Part shown: positions 1-8,773 of the stretch, piece by piece | Position numbering within the stretch: position 1 is the first letter of the stretch | How the letters are laid out: every line of letters starts with the position of its first letter | NCBI GenBank assembly: GCA_021647585.1 | Contig: JAKIUK010000076.1 | Coordinates: 1 to 17,935 of the forward strand | Reading direction: 5' to 3' | DNA: 17,935 nucleotides | Source of the DNA: Methylococcaceae bacterium | Lineage (GTDB): Bacteria; Pseudomonadota; Gammaproteobacteria; Methylococcales; Methylomonadaceae | The notes under the pieces: generated by a model | Told to the model about the DNA's origin: nothing | The model's input: the letters and a program-made list of their open reading frames with translations, nothing else | Database searches by the model: none | Program-made: the position numbers and the translations under genes

Positions 1-2
1 GG

Positions 3-308
3 CTGCTCCACCACTCAGATCGTGGAAGCCAGTATGCAAGCAAAGAGTATCGCGGGCACCTAGAGGTTATGAAAATGAAACAAAGTATGAGCCGAAAAGG
101 TAATTGCTGGGATAACAGCCCGACAGAGCGGTTTTTCCGTAGCTTGAAGCATGAGCAATTGAATTACGAAAGATTTAGAACTAAAGAAGCTGCAAAACTT
201 AGCATTTTTGATTATCTAGCTTTTTACAATGGTCAGCGGAAACACTCAAAACTAGGGTATCAATCGCCATTAAAATTTGAACAATCGTTTTATAGAAAAA
301 AGGCCTAA
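3..308 (+). CDS. IS3-family transposase OrfB, C-terminal part (5' end outside window)
   Basis: This frame is already open at the left edge of the window and ends at the TAA at 306-308. The ATG at 69 is internal, because matching family sequence continues upstream of it (HHSDRGSQYAS, coded from about position 9). HSDRGSQY carries the second Asp of the DDE triad of the rve integrase core, and DNSPTERFFRSLK carries the catalytic Glu. The tail, with YNGQRKHSKLGYQSPLKFE, is the usual end of IS3-family OrfB. The protein would cut and join DNA at the element's ends, normally as an OrfAB frameshift product. Only about the last 100 residues are visible, so whether the complete element is intact cannot be judged here. 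Confidence 0.92.
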   Translation: MLHHSDRGSQYASKEYRGHLEVMKMKQSMSRKGNCWDNSPTERFFRSLKHEQLNYERFRTKEAAKLSIFDYLAFYNGQRKHSKLGYQSPLKFEQSFYRKKA

Positions 309-313
309 GAAAG

Positions 314-338
314 TGTCCGGTTTTTATTGACCATTACA
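314..338 (+). repeat. Right terminal inverted repeat of the IS3 element
   Basis: A few bases after the transposase stop lies TGTCCGGTTTTTATTGACC followed by ATTACA. Read on the other strand it starts TGTAATGGTCAATAAAAACC, which has the look of an IS3-family terminal repeat. The element probably ends near 338. The left end is outside the window, so neither the pairing nor a target duplication can be checked. Confidence 0.6.
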
Positions 339-412
339 TCTATTGTTGGAACCTAGATACGAACAAAAATCCTGCGCAATCCTGGTAGGTTATTTATTGC
401 ACGTTACCTTAG

Positions 413-1243
413 TTAAAATAATTCCCAAACAGGCTTAATATTTTTAGGTAACGGAGCCAAACGGCCTAGTTCTACCCATTGGTTATCAGGTGTATGAAAA
501 TCTGAGCCTACTGATGCTGCCAGATCATATTGATTTGCATAAATCATTGAGCGTCTTATTTCATCCGGCGAACTTCGACCTGTTACGACTTCAATACCTT
601 GTCCACCGATTTCTTTAAAAAAAGTTAAAAATCTTCTCATCCAGCTTGCTGTCATTTTATAACGCATAGGATGTGCAACCACTGCAACACCACCTGATTG
701 ATTAATCCAGTTAACAGCATCGTGTAAATCAGCCCAAACGGTTGATACAAAAGCAGGTTTACCTTTTCCTAAATAACGATCAAAAGCTTGTTGTTGCGTG
801 GATACATAATTTTGAGCAAGCAAATAGTTAGAAAAATGTGCGCGGGTCACCATTCCGCCTTTTGCTGCTTTAATCACAGCTTCATAGGAATTTGGAATGG
901 ATTTTTTTTCAAGCTTCAAACTTATTTTTTTTGCTCTCTCAACCCGAAGCGATTGTTGTATTTTAATACCAGCAACCAGGTCTGAATTATCAGGGTCAAT
1001 ATTTAAGCCTAGAATATGGAAACATTTGTTTTCCCAGGTGGTGGAAAGTTCTATACCTGGAATAAAATTAATATTATTTTCAATGGCTGCTTTTGCAGCT
1101 TCTGCCAGGCCGTTTATGGTGTCGTGGTCTGTTAAGGCAAGTGATGAAACGCCCATTTGACTTGCTCGTAAAATAACATCAGCAGGCATTAAAGCACCAT
1201 CAGAAGCCGTAGAGTGACAATGTAAATCATACAAAGTTGTCAT
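413..1243 (-). CDS. rnm: PHP-domain phosphoesterase, RNase AM (YciV/TrpH) type
   Basis: This 276-residue protein belongs to the PHP metal-dependent phosphoesterases. Expected metal ligands are visible: DLHCHS (H8, H10), D15, TDHD (D39-H40-D41), GIELS (E65) and H76, then VTRAHF, VAHPMRY and the C-terminal GSDFHTP. In E. coli the homologue (293 aa) is reported as a 5'-3' exonuclease that trims 5' ends of rRNAs and hydrolyses 3',5'-bisphosphonucleotides. Its ATG overlaps the upstream ABC transporter's stop codon by one base (TAATG on the minus strand), so the two are probably translationally coupled. The family is clear. The specific RNase AM role is taken from the homologue, and other small PHP phosphatases cannot be excluded. 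Confidence 0.85.
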   Translation of the reverse strand: MTTLYDLHCHSTASDGALMPADVILRASQMGVSSLALTDHDTINGLAEAAKAAIENNINFIPGIELSTTWENKCFHILGLNIDPDNSDLVAGIKIQQSLRVERAKKISLKLEKKSIPNSYEAVIKAAKGGMVTRAHFSNYLLAQNYVSTQQQAFDRYLGKGKPAFVSTVWADLHDAVNWINQSGGVAVVAHPMRYKMTASWMRRFLTFFKEIGGQGIEVVTGRSSPDEIRRSMIYANQYDLAASVGSDFHTPDNQWVELGRLAPLPKNIKPVWELF

Positions 1244-3051
1244 TATTGATATTCACCATATAGTTTTGCATACAGACCATTATTGTTAATCAAAGTTGCA
1301 TGTTTGCCTTGTTCACAAATTCGGCCTTCTTCAAATACATAAACATGATCAGCTTGTTTTACCGCACTGAGTCTGTGAGCAATAATAATGGTTGTTCTAC
1401 CGTTTAAAAAATTATTCATAGCCATATGTAATTTATGTTCTGTTTTTGTATCTAAAGCTGAAGTCGCTTCATCCAGGATAACAACACTTGGGTTGGCTAC
1501 AATCATTCGTGCTATCGCAAGACGTTGTCGCTGTCCACCGGAAAGACGCATGCCTTGTCTTCCAACTATAGTATCTAGACCATAGTCGAGTTCTGAAACT
1601 GTGTCTTTAAGTTGTGCGATATCCAGCGCTTGCCATAATATATTATCAGATGCTGCGCGACCCAAGGTCAAGTTTGCCCTGATTGTGTCATTAAATAATG
1701 CAGGGTGCTGTAATACGGTTGCAACATGTTCACGAATGACTTCCAGACCGATTTGGTTACTGGCAATGTTGTTAAAATATATCATTCCTTTATTCGGGGG
1801 ATAGAGTCCAATGAGTGCTTGAATCAGTGTGGACTTTCCACCACCACTGGCCCCTACTAGGGCTATTTTTTCTCCTGCTTTAATTGATAGATTGATGCCA
1901 TTGAGTATAGGCTCATCTTGATAGCTAAAGTGTAGATCCTTAATTTTGACTGAAACTGTTTTTCCTTCCTTGAAAGGATTTTTAAGGTGTGGATAATGGG
2001 GTTCTTGTTGTAAAGAATAGAGTTTGTTAATTCTGTTTAAAGCGGCTTTAGCTGCATAAAAGGCATGTTGAATGCCAAGAATTTCTTGTACCGGTGCCAT
2101 CATGAACCAGAGATAGCCAAAAACAGCTAGCATTTCTCCTATACTTAGGTCTGAATAAAACACCATTAACATGGCTGTCGCTCTAAAAATATCGAAGCCG
2201 AATAAAAAAACCAGGAAACTTAAGCGTGCTGCTGCATCACTTTTCCAGGAAAAAGCCGCAGAATGTTTTTTTACCGTGAGGGCTGATTCTATCAATTGTT
2301 GGCAGTAATGTTTTTCTCTGTTACTGGCACGAATTTGATGAATAGCTTCCAGCGTTTCAGTTAATGATTGCTGAAATATACCATATGCTGAGTTTTCTTT
2401 TGCTTTCAGATCCTTTATTTTAGAGCCGATTTTTTTAGCAAAATAGATGACTAAAGGGTTTAGCAACAGAATAAATAATCCTAACTGCCAGTGCATCCAT
2501 AACAGTATAGTTGCTGTGCCAATAACAGTCAGGCAGGCTATCAGCAATTTACTGATGGTTGAGCCTATAAAAGTATCTAACGTATCCAGGTCTGTGACCA
2601 TATGCGTTACCACAGCACCTGTGCCCAGACTTTCATATTCCGACATGGATATACTTTGTAACTGATTAATCAGATTCTTACGAATACGGAAAATGACATC
2701 TTTAGATATAAAAGTGAATTTGCGACCTTGTATAATGTTGAATATGATGGATATTACTCGAAGTAATAAGCTTAAAAGCAATACAGCAATAATATAGATG
2801 ATAGGCGTTTGCCATTCGCCAGGAATTAAAAGATTAATCGTTGCAATAGCATTCCCTGGATTATATAACAGGACTTCATCTACCAATAATGGCATAAGTA
2901 GTGGGACAGGAACACTGGCCATTGTTGCAAGGATGGCTATCAAATGGGCGCTGAATAGCTTTTTTTTATGCTCTAATGCAATTTGATAGATGTAATTCCA
3001 GGAAAAATGCATCTGATTTTTTGGTAACAAAGAAGAACTGTTTCTTGACAC
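1243..3051 (-). CDS. ABC exporter, fused permease and ATPase (MsbA/MdlB-like)
   Basis: A 602-residue half-transporter with an N-terminal membrane domain (about residues 30-325, hydrophobic segments near 35-58, 83-106, 165-205 and 275-320) and a C-terminal ATPase. The ATPase has Walker A GASGGGKST (400-408), a Q-loop Gln near 448, signature LSGGQ (503-507), Walker B VVILDE (523-528) and the switch His 559. Such proteins work as dimers in the inner membrane and export lipids, peptides or drugs; the substrate cannot be read from sequence. The annotated start is a GTG with no obvious Shine-Dalgarno site. An ATG at residue 14 (3012) is an alternative. It is transcribed divergently from slt and is followed, with a one-base overlap, by the PHP gene. 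Confidence 0.88.
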   Translation of the reverse strand: MSRNSSSLLPKNQMHFSWNYIYQIALEHKKKLFSAHLIAILATMASVPVPLLMPLLVDEVLLYNPGNAIATINLLIPGEWQTPIIYIIAVLLLSLLLRVISIIFNIIQGRKFTFISKDVIFRIRKNLINQLQSISMSEYESLGTGAVVTHMVTDLDTLDTFIGSTISKLLIACLTVIGTATILLWMHWQLGLFILLLNPLVIYFAKKIGSKIKDLKAKENSAYGIFQQSLTETLEAIHQIRASNREKHYCQQLIESALTVKKHSAAFSWKSDAAARLSFLVFLFGFDIFRATAMLMVFYSDLSIGEMLAVFGYLWFMMAPVQEILGIQHAFYAAKAALNRINKLYSLQQEPHYPHLKNPFKEGKTVSVKIKDLHFSYQDEPILNGINLSIKAGEKIALVGASGGGKSTLIQALIGLYPPNKGMIYFNNIASNQIGLEVIREHVATVLQHPALFNDTIRANLTLGRAASDNILWQALDIAQLKDTVSELDYGLDTIVGRQGMRLSGGQRQRLAIARMIVANPSVVILDEATSALDTKTEHKLHMAMNNFLNGRTTIIIAHRLSAVKQADHVYVFEEGRICEQGKHATLINNNGLYAKLYGEYQ

Positions 3052-3144
3052 TGTTTTATTTTGTTTAAATCGAATTAAGCGTAGAATTATAACGGCCTCT
3101 TGGCTATTAGGAAAACTTCATATTTGGATGTGAATAATTTAACC

Positions 3145-5052
3145 ATGATAAGAAATATTATATTTGCTCTGATTTTTGTATTACCAATGTCCGTGGCAGT
3201 AGCATCAAAGATGTCTTTAGAAGAGCAACGAGATACATTTTTATTGGCCGAGAAATTGAATCAAGAAGGCAAAAATAATCAGTTTCTCAGTAAATTAAAT
3301 GAATTAAAAGGCTATCCTTTATACCCGTATTTGCAATATCAGTGGTTAAAAAAGAATCTGGATCAGGGGCATAAGGTTAAGAAGTTTTTAAAAGATTATA
3401 ACGATACACGATACGGTGGCTTATTAAAGTATAAATGGCAAATTTATCTGGCAAAACACAAACAGTGGTCAGAGTTTGTTAGACAGTACGGTAAAACTAA
3501 TAATACAAAGTTGCAATGCTATTATTTTCAGGCAAAGTACAATACAGGTGCCAGGAAGGATGCATTAATTGGGTCAAAGAAACTGTGGATAGCAGGTAAA
3601 TCTCAGCCTAGCGAATGTGATCCTATTTTTAAAGTATTAAAAAAGTCCCGTTATTTTACTCGGGAAATGCTTTGGCAACGTTTTAAAGCAGCTGTAACCC
3701 ATGGAAGTATTAAAGTAGCTAAGTATGTTAAGAGTTTAATGAATAAAAAAGATCAGGAAGTTGCAAAACTCTGGCTAAAAGTACATGCAAATCCTGTATT
3801 AATTATTAAACAATCAGTGTTGAAAAAAAAGCAGGCTCAATCAGGTCTGATATTTGCTCATGGTGTTGATCGGTTAGCAAGTAAAAACCTTGCCAAAGCA
3901 ATTAGTATATGGGATACACGAAAACATGATTTTACAATCAATACGGCTACAATTCAGCGTATTGAGCAACGATTAGCAATGTCTTTAGCTTATCGCAGAG
4001 ACAAAATGGCTTATAGTCGATTGAGTCAACTGACAAGACCTGACGAAGCAACTAAAGAATGGCGCGTTCGAATGGCATTGAGGGAACAAAATTGGTGGCA
4101 TGTTGAACAGTCAATTACTAAATTAAGCAAAGAAACTAAAGAAAAAGAAAAATGGAAGTATTGGCAGGCCAGAGCGTCAGAGATGACAAAGCGACCTAAA
4201 GTTGCTAGTTTTATTTATGCTCAGTTAGCTAAGGAACGCAGTTATTTTGGCTATTTGTCAGCCGAAAAATTAAATAAAAGTTATCAGTTGTCAGATCAGC
4301 CTATTCAAGTACCATCTGAAATGTACAGAAGGTTAAAGAACAAAGCTGACTTTAGAGTAGTTGCTGAATTAATTGCTATTGATGAAAGAAGAGAAGCTGA
4401 GCGACAATGGTGGTATGCAATAAAAAAGCTGGATAAAAAAACAATATTAGCCGCTGCTAAATATGCTCAGGAACTTGACTGGAAGCAAATTGCTATTTTT
4501 ACCATTGCAAAAGCAAAATACTGGGATGATGTGACTTTACGTTTTCCAATGGCCTATAAAGAACAAGTGCAGAATAACGCTAAATCACAACAATTAAATC
4601 CTGCAATAATTTACGGTTTAATCCGGCGGGAAAGTGCATTTAATAAAAATGCGCAGTCTCCTGTTGGTGCAAGAGGCTTGATGCAGATAATGCCTAAAAC
4701 TGGAAAGCAAATTGCCAGAGAATTGAAAGAAAGATGGAAGGGGCAAAATAATTTATTTGATCCGTCAACAAATCTTAAATACGGATCATATTATTACAAA
4801 CAATTACTAAATCAGTTTAATGGTCATTATGCTTTAGCTGCTGCTGCATATAATGCAGGGCCGCATCGGGTCAAACGTTGGTTGCCAGAGGATAGTCCAC
4901 TATCTGCAGATATTTGGATAGAAACCATACCTTTTAAAGAAACCAGAGCCTATGTCTCGGCGGTTTTGACCTATGCATTGATATATCAGAAAAAGTTGAA
5001 AAAAAATATTTTGACGATGAAAGAATTTATGCGTGATGTTGCTCCTGGATAA
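3145..5052 (+). CDS. slt: Soluble lytic murein transglycosylase Slt70
   Basis: The enzyme cleaves the MurNAc-GlcNAc bond of peptidoglycan in the periplasm, forming 1,6-anhydroMurNAc ends. I chose the ATG at 3145 (635 aa, close to E. coli Slt70) over the in-frame TTG at 3100, because it places a signal peptide at the N terminus: MIRN, then a hydrophobic stretch ending AVA before SKMS. Residues of about 25-450 form the long helical superhelix (U/L domains). The C-terminal catalytic domain has YGLIRRESAF with catalytic Glu 496, then GARGLMQIMP and AAYNAGPHRV, the hallmarks of family 1 transglycosylases. No strong ribosome binding site is visible. The upstream neighbour is the divergent ABC exporter, with under 100 bp between the starts. 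Confidence 0.9.
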   Translation: MIRNIIFALIFVLPMSVAVASKMSLEEQRDTFLLAEKLNQEGKNNQFLSKLNELKGYPLYPYLQYQWLKKNLDQGHKVKKFLKDYNDTRYGGLLKYKWQIYLAKHKQWSEFVRQYGKTNNTKLQCYYFQAKYNTGARKDALIGSKKLWIAGKSQPSECDPIFKVLKKSRYFTREMLWQRFKAAVTHGSIKVAKYVKSLMNKKDQEVAKLWLKVHANPVLIIKQSVLKKKQAQSGLIFAHGVDRLASKNLAKAISIWDTRKHDFTINTATIQRIEQRLAMSLAYRRDKMAYSRLSQLTRPDEATKEWRVRMALREQNWWHVEQSITKLSKETKEKEKWKYWQARASEMTKRPKVASFIYAQLAKERSYFGYLSAEKLNKSYQLSDQPIQVPSEMYRRLKNKADFRVVAELIAIDERREAERQWWYAIKKLDKKTILAAAKYAQELDWKQIAIFTIAKAKYWDDVTLRFPMAYKEQVQNNAKSQQLNPAIIYGLIRRESAFNKNAQSPVGARGLMQIMPKTGKQIARELKERWKGQNNLFDPSTNLKYGSYYYKQLLNQFNGHYALAAAAYNAGPHRVKRWLPEDSPLSADIWIETIPFKETRAYVSAVLTYALIYQKKLKKNILTMKEFMRDVAPG

Positions 5053-5206
5053 CATTGAGCGTACCAAAATTTGTTAAATTCTTTATCCCCTCCATTGCTA
5101 AAATTTATTTGTTATTTCGAGTGAAACGAGGAATTTTAAGCTTAGACTATTGGTTATTTTTACTTTCGTTGCTTTTGAATGGATACTCTACAAAAGTATC
5201 TTCGTA

Positions 5207-5274
5207 GGGTGCGTTGCACGCACGATTTGGGCAATGGAAGGGTAAAAAATAATTTGGGTGCGTGCAACGCACCC
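5207..5274. repeat. Inverted repeat with 17-bp perfect arms
   Basis: The left arm GGGTGCGTTGCACGCAC (5207-5223) is exactly complementary to the right arm GTGCGTGCAACGCACCC (5258-5274), with a 34-base loop. Sequences of this GGGTGCGTTGCACGCACC type are, from memory, dispersed in intergenic regions of several bacteria. It is more GC-rich than its surroundings and is not followed by a T-run, so it reads as a mobile palindromic repeat more than a terminator. Confidence 0.8.
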
Positions 5275-5496
5275 ATTTATAATCTGACAAAGTAAAATAA
5301 CAGACATAAATATTTCTTGGTAACTGCTCCTTGCGTTACCCTACTTTCTGCCTCCTTGCAGTCATCCCGCCGGTCGAAATGACAGCAAAACTGGTGCATT
5401 AAGGTGGAAAAAATTTTTTTGACCATTTATATTGGAAGTTTTGTAACTACACCAGCAGTTTGTTAAGGACTGTAGATGGAATTGTATAACTAAAAT

Positions 5497-5525
5497 TTCC
5501 GTCCAGTGTTTGAGCAAGGTATAAT
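5497..5525 (+). promoter_or_regulatory. Candidate sigma-70 promoter of fabA-fabB
   Basis: A perfect TATAAT (5520-5525) lies 41 bases before the fabA ATG. The -35 region near 5497 (TTCCGT) is poor at 17-bp spacing. It would start transcription near 5532, with a leader of about 35 bases. A TTGACT at 5532 has no well-spaced -10 box. I saw no convincing FabR- or FadR-type palindrome. Confidence 0.4.
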
Positions 5526-5566
5526 GCAGAGTTGACTATAAGATGAATTAATTAGGTATACACTCA

Positions 5567-6082
5567 ATGGAAAAACAGCATAGCTTTACGCGCGAAGAAT
5601 TATTAAAGTCAGGAAGAGGGGAGTTATATGGCCCTGAAAACGCGCAATTGCCACTTCCGAACATGTTGATGATGGATCGTATAGCTCATATTTCTGATGA
5701 AGGCGGAAAATTTGGCAAAGGTGAAATCATAGCGGAGCTTGATATAACGCCTGATTTATGGTTTTTTGATTGTCATTTTCAAGGTGATCCTGTTATGCCT
5801 GGCTGTTTGGGGCTTGATGCCATGTGGCAATTAATTGGCTTTTATTTGTGCTGGCTGGGTGGGCCAGGTAAAGGACGTGCATTGGGCTGTGGTGAAGTCA
5901 AATTTACTGGTCAGGTTTTACCTACTGCTAAGAAAGTGGTTTATAAGATAGATCTTAAGCGCGTGATCATGCGTAGACTGGTTATGGGAATTGGTGATGC
6001 GACCATGGAAGTTGATGGAAAATTAATTTATGAAGCAAATGATCTAAGAGTTGGATTATTTACTTCGACTAAAGATTTCTAG
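5567..6082 (+). CDS. fabA: 3-hydroxydecanoyl-ACP dehydratase/isomerase FabA
   Basis: FabA dehydrates 3-hydroxydecanoyl-ACP and isomerises trans-2- to cis-3-decenoyl-ACP, the branch point of anaerobic unsaturated fatty acid synthesis in the cytoplasm. At 171 residues it is the length of the E. coli enzyme. The catalytic pair falls at the same numbers: His 70 in FFDCHFQGDPVMPG and Asp 84 in CLGLDAMWQL. GCGEVKFTGQVLP follows as expected. The ribosome binding site is weak (TAGG about 10 bases upstream). fabB begins 10 bases after its stop, so the two form an operon, as is common in proteobacteria that use this pathway. Confidence 0.97.
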   Translation: MEKQHSFTREELLKSGRGELYGPENAQLPLPNMLMMDRIAHISDEGGKFGKGEIIAELDITPDLWFFDCHFQGDPVMPGCLGLDAMWQLIGFYLCWLGGPGKGRALGCGEVKFTGQVLPTAKKVVYKIDLKRVIMRRLVMGIGDATMEVDGKLIYEANDLRVGLFTSTKDF

Positions 6083-6092
6083 AGGAACAATA

Positions 6093-7310
6093 ATGAAAAG
6101 AGTCGTGGTTACAGGTCTGGGTATTGTATCCAGTATTGGGAATAATCGGGATGAAGTGGTAGAGTCTTTAAAGCTTGGGAAATCAGGTATTGTCCATGCT
6201 GATGTCTATGAGGAAATGGGCTTCAGAAGCCATGTTCATGGTGAAATAAATATTGATTTGGATGAATTTATTGACCGTAAAGTGAAACGCTTTATGGGAG
6301 AAGGTGCCGCATACAATTATATTGCTATGCAGCAGGCAATTGATGATTCGGGATTAACTGATGATCAAGTTTCTAATTTCAGAACCGGGTTGGTGATGGG
6401 GTCAGGTGGACCTTCCACTTCAAATGTGGTTGCAGCCGCAGACATCTTAAGGGAAAAAGGGGTTAAAAGGGTAGGTCCTTATATGGTGCCTCGTACTATG
6501 TCCAGTACCAATACTGCTTGTTTAGCAACACCTTTTAAAATTAAAGGGGTTAATTACTCCATCAGTTCTGCATGTGCAACCAGTGCGCATTGTATTGGTC
6601 ATGCTATGGAATTGATACAAATGGGCAAACAGGATGTGGTTTTTGCCGGAGGTGGAGAAGAACTTCATTGGTCCTTGTCTGTGTTGTTTGATGCGATGGG
6701 TGCGTTATCTTCAAAATATAATGATACACCAGACACAGCATCAAGACCTTATGATGAAACCCGGGATGGTTTTGTGATTGCTGGGGGGGGTGGTGTTTTA
6801 GTGATTGAAGAGCTGGAACATGCCAAAGCACGTGGAGCTAAAATACTAGCTGAATTGGTCGGTTACGGAGCAACGTCTGACGGTTATGATATGGTTCAGC
6901 CATCAGGTGAAGGTGCAGTGCGTTGTATGCAACAGGCGATGGCAACTGTTAATGATTGCAAAATTGATTATATTAATGCTCACGGCACCAGTACACCTGT
7001 TGGTGATACCCGAGAACTAGAAGCATTACGTTCGGTATTTGGCAATGATGGCGTTCCTGCTGTAAGTTCAACGAAGTCTTTAACCGGGCATGCCTTGGGT
7101 GCGGCTGGTGTAAATGAGTCGATCTATTCATTGTTGATGATGGAAGAAAACTTTCTCAGTGCCTCGGCCAATATTAAGCAACTGGATCCAGGAGCAGAAG
7201 GTATTCCCATTGTTAGGGAGCGCCAGGATAATGTAACCTTAAATACTATTATGTCTAATAGTTTTGGTTTTGGGGGTACTAATGCAACGTTAATTTTTCA
7301 GCGTTATTAG
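6093..7310 (+). CDS. fabB: 3-oxoacyl-ACP synthase I FabB
   Basis: The condensing enzyme elongates the cis-3-decenoyl-ACP made by FabA with malonyl-ACP and commits carbon to unsaturated fatty acids. The start is the ATG at 6093 (405 aa), with AGAGGA at 6081-6086 six bases before it. The longer frame from a TTG at 6051 would run into fabA and is not supported. The Cys-His-His triad is visible: Cys 161 in SSACATSAHC, His 297 in NAHGTSTP and His 333 in KSLTGHALGAAG. The C-terminal SNSFGFGGTNATL is the usual glycine-rich end of KAS enzymes. Close spacing to fabA marks co-transcription. Confidence 0.96.
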   Translation: MKRVVVTGLGIVSSIGNNRDEVVESLKLGKSGIVHADVYEEMGFRSHVHGEINIDLDEFIDRKVKRFMGEGAAYNYIAMQQAIDDSGLTDDQVSNFRTGLVMGSGGPSTSNVVAAADILREKGVKRVGPYMVPRTMSSTNTACLATPFKIKGVNYSISSACATSAHCIGHAMELIQMGKQDVVFAGGGEELHWSLSVLFDAMGALSSKYNDTPDTASRPYDETRDGFVIAGGGGVLVIEELEHAKARGAKILAELVGYGATSDGYDMVQPSGEGAVRCMQQAMATVNDCKIDYINAHGTSTPVGDTRELEALRSVFGNDGVPAVSSTKSLTGHALGAAGVNESIYSLLMMEENFLSASANIKQLDPGAEGIPIVRERQDNVTLNTIMSNSFGFGGTNATLIFQRY

Positions 7311-7327
7311 GGTTAACATAAATGCCT

Positions 7328-7352
7328 GATCCCATGTATTCTACATGGGATC
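7328..7352 (+). terminator. Stem-loop downstream of fabB
   Basis: A perfect 11-bp stem (GATCCCATGTA / TACATGGGATC) with a 3-base loop begins 17 bases after the fabB stop. No T-run follows, so it may be a Rho-type or mRNA-stabilising hairpin, not a classical intrinsic terminator. Confidence 0.45.
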
Positions 7353-7462
7353 GTAGTTGATGCTGTTATAGCATATGATGTTCTTGTGCAATTCATACCA
7401 AGTCGTACTTTCTTTAGGGACAGCAACTTTCTTGTCCTTACCAATCAGTACTTTAATAATAT

Positions 7463-8317
7463 ATGTCTAACCCTGAAAAAAAATCTAGAATTGAATTTAA
7501 CAAATTGCATAAACGTCTACGAAGGAATGTAGGAGAAGCGATAGCGGATTATAATATGATCGAAGAGGGTGACAAGATTATGGTCTGCTTGTCGGGTGGC
7601 AAGGATTCTTTTGTCATGCTGGACATACTGGTACACTTACAGAAAACTGCACCCATTACATTTGAAATTATTGCGGTAAATCTTGATCAGAAACAACCTG
7701 GATTTCCAGAGCATGTATTACCAGAATATTTGAAGTCTATAGATGTTCCCTTTCATATTATAGAGCATGATACCTACAGTATAGTTAAACGAATTATTCC
7801 CGAAGGTAAAACAACTTGCAGTTTATGTTCACGCCTACGAAGAGGTACGCTTTATGGCTTTGCAAGAGAGCATAAAATAACAAAAATTGCATTAGGACAT
7901 CATCGGGATGATATTTTAGAAACCTACTTTCTTAATATGTTTTTTGCCGGCAAGCTTAAAGCAATGCCGCCTAAGTTATTAAGTGATGATAAACAAAATA
8001 TCGTAATTAGACCTTTAGCTTATTGTAAGGAAAAAGATATCAGTCAATATGCAGAAATAAAAGCATTTCCTATTATTCCCTGTAACTTATGTGGCTCTCA
8101 AGAAAACTTGCAGCGCCAGGCAATGAAAGAAATGTTAACAGGCTGGGATAAACAATATCCTGGACGTTTAGAAACTATTTTTTCCAGTCTTCAAAATATT
8201 TCACCCTCCCAAATGGCTGACACCCATTTATTCGATTTTTCGGGATTGCAACGCGCTGAGCTTGATGAGCCTGGAACTGTTTCTAATGATGCAGGTCTTG
8301 AAATATTAGAAAGATGA
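7463..8317 (+). CDS. ttcA: tRNA 2-thiocytidine(32) synthetase TtcA
   Basis: TtcA is an iron-sulfur, ATP-dependent enzyme that thiolates cytidine 32 of certain tRNAs. The 284-residue protein has the PP-loop SGGKDS (residues 44-49) that binds ATP, the CSLC pair (C119, C122) and CNLCG (C207, C210), which supply the cluster cysteines, and GHHRDD (about 145-150). It lies on the same strand as fabA-fabB, 152 bases downstream and beyond a stem-loop, so it may be a separate unit. No good Shine-Dalgarno precedes the ATG. The C-terminal 40 residues are variable, as in homologues. Confidence 0.94.
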   Translation: MSNPEKKSRIEFNKLHKRLRRNVGEAIADYNMIEEGDKIMVCLSGGKDSFVMLDILVHLQKTAPITFEIIAVNLDQKQPGFPEHVLPEYLKSIDVPFHIIEHDTYSIVKRIIPEGKTTCSLCSRLRRGTLYGFAREHKITKIALGHHRDDILETYFLNMFFAGKLKAMPPKLLSDDKQNIVIRPLAYCKEKDISQYAEIKAFPIIPCNLCGSQENLQRQAMKEMLTGWDKQYPGRLETIFSSLQNISPSQMADTHLFDFSGLQRAELDEPGTVSNDAGLEILER

Positions 8318-8379
8318 GATAGAAATTTCTTTTCTTTTCGTGCGCATACGTCTTCTTGAGTTTGTTTATCATCCTTCAT

Positions 8380-8590
8380 CCTAGAAAAATCAGTTGGATC
8401 ACGGATTCGAGCACAAGCTCTTGATTCCTCAGCACTTCACAGATAATTGCTCCTGCATGATCTGCATTCAGTACATCCTTGTACTTCAAAAAAATACCCG
8501 CTTAACCTATGGGTGAAGCTCAGATTTTTTTAAAGCACTGAGAAACCAATATCTTGCACTATAATTCCGCGCTCAACTGATTTTTCTAGG
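8380..8590 (-). mobile_element. MITE-like palindromic element, copy 1 (211 bp)
   Basis: Its ends are CCTAGAAAAATCAGTTGG (8380-8397) and the complement of that sequence with one mismatch (8573-8590). A 5-bp direct repeat TTCAT flanks it (8375-8379 and 8591-8595), as expected for a target duplication. There is no reading frame of note inside. The two halves are partly complementary, so a transcript would fold back. The reverse complement of this copy aligns along most of its length with the copy at 9337-9499; relative to that copy it carries about 48 extra bases in one arm. The CCTAG start and 5-bp duplication are reminiscent of IS1380-type elements, which is only an inference. Confidence 0.85.
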
Positions 8591-8773
8591 TTCATAGCTA
8601 TTTGCTACATCATATTCAACTTTTCCACAGCCTATAGAGTCCAATATGGAATTATTGGTAGATATTGCCAGTTTAGCACTGTTTCTCAAGGGAAATGTCT
8701 AACAATTAACAAAGTGGTTGATTGATGTTGTTGTAGAGCTAAAGCTAGAGCTAACCATTGTCATGTTATCTGT
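8591..8773. other. Noncoding gap between MITE copy 1 and the membrane-protein gene
   Basis: No gene is seen. It contains TCCAATATGGAAT at about 8640-8652, a near-palindrome that recurs near the right end of the window (17852). No clear terminator is visible for the convergent ttcA and 8774 genes. Confidence 0.5.

Larger units (their letters stand above)
5053..5566. other. 514-bp intergenic region with dispersed repeats
   Basis: I see no gene here. It holds a repeat fragment at 5113-5135 (TTTCGAGTGAAACGAGGAAT, resembling dispersed repeats of many proteobacteria), a 17-bp perfect inverted repeat (5207-5274), an imperfect palindrome GTCATcccgccggtcgaaATGAC (5361-5383) and, at the right end, the likely fabA promoter. 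It reads as a graveyard of short repeats downstream of slt. Confidence 0.6.

Noticed and set aside
6051..6092. N-terminal extension of FabB from a TTG inside fabA
   Set aside because: The family starts at MKRVVVTGLG, and AGAGGA stands six bases before that ATG.
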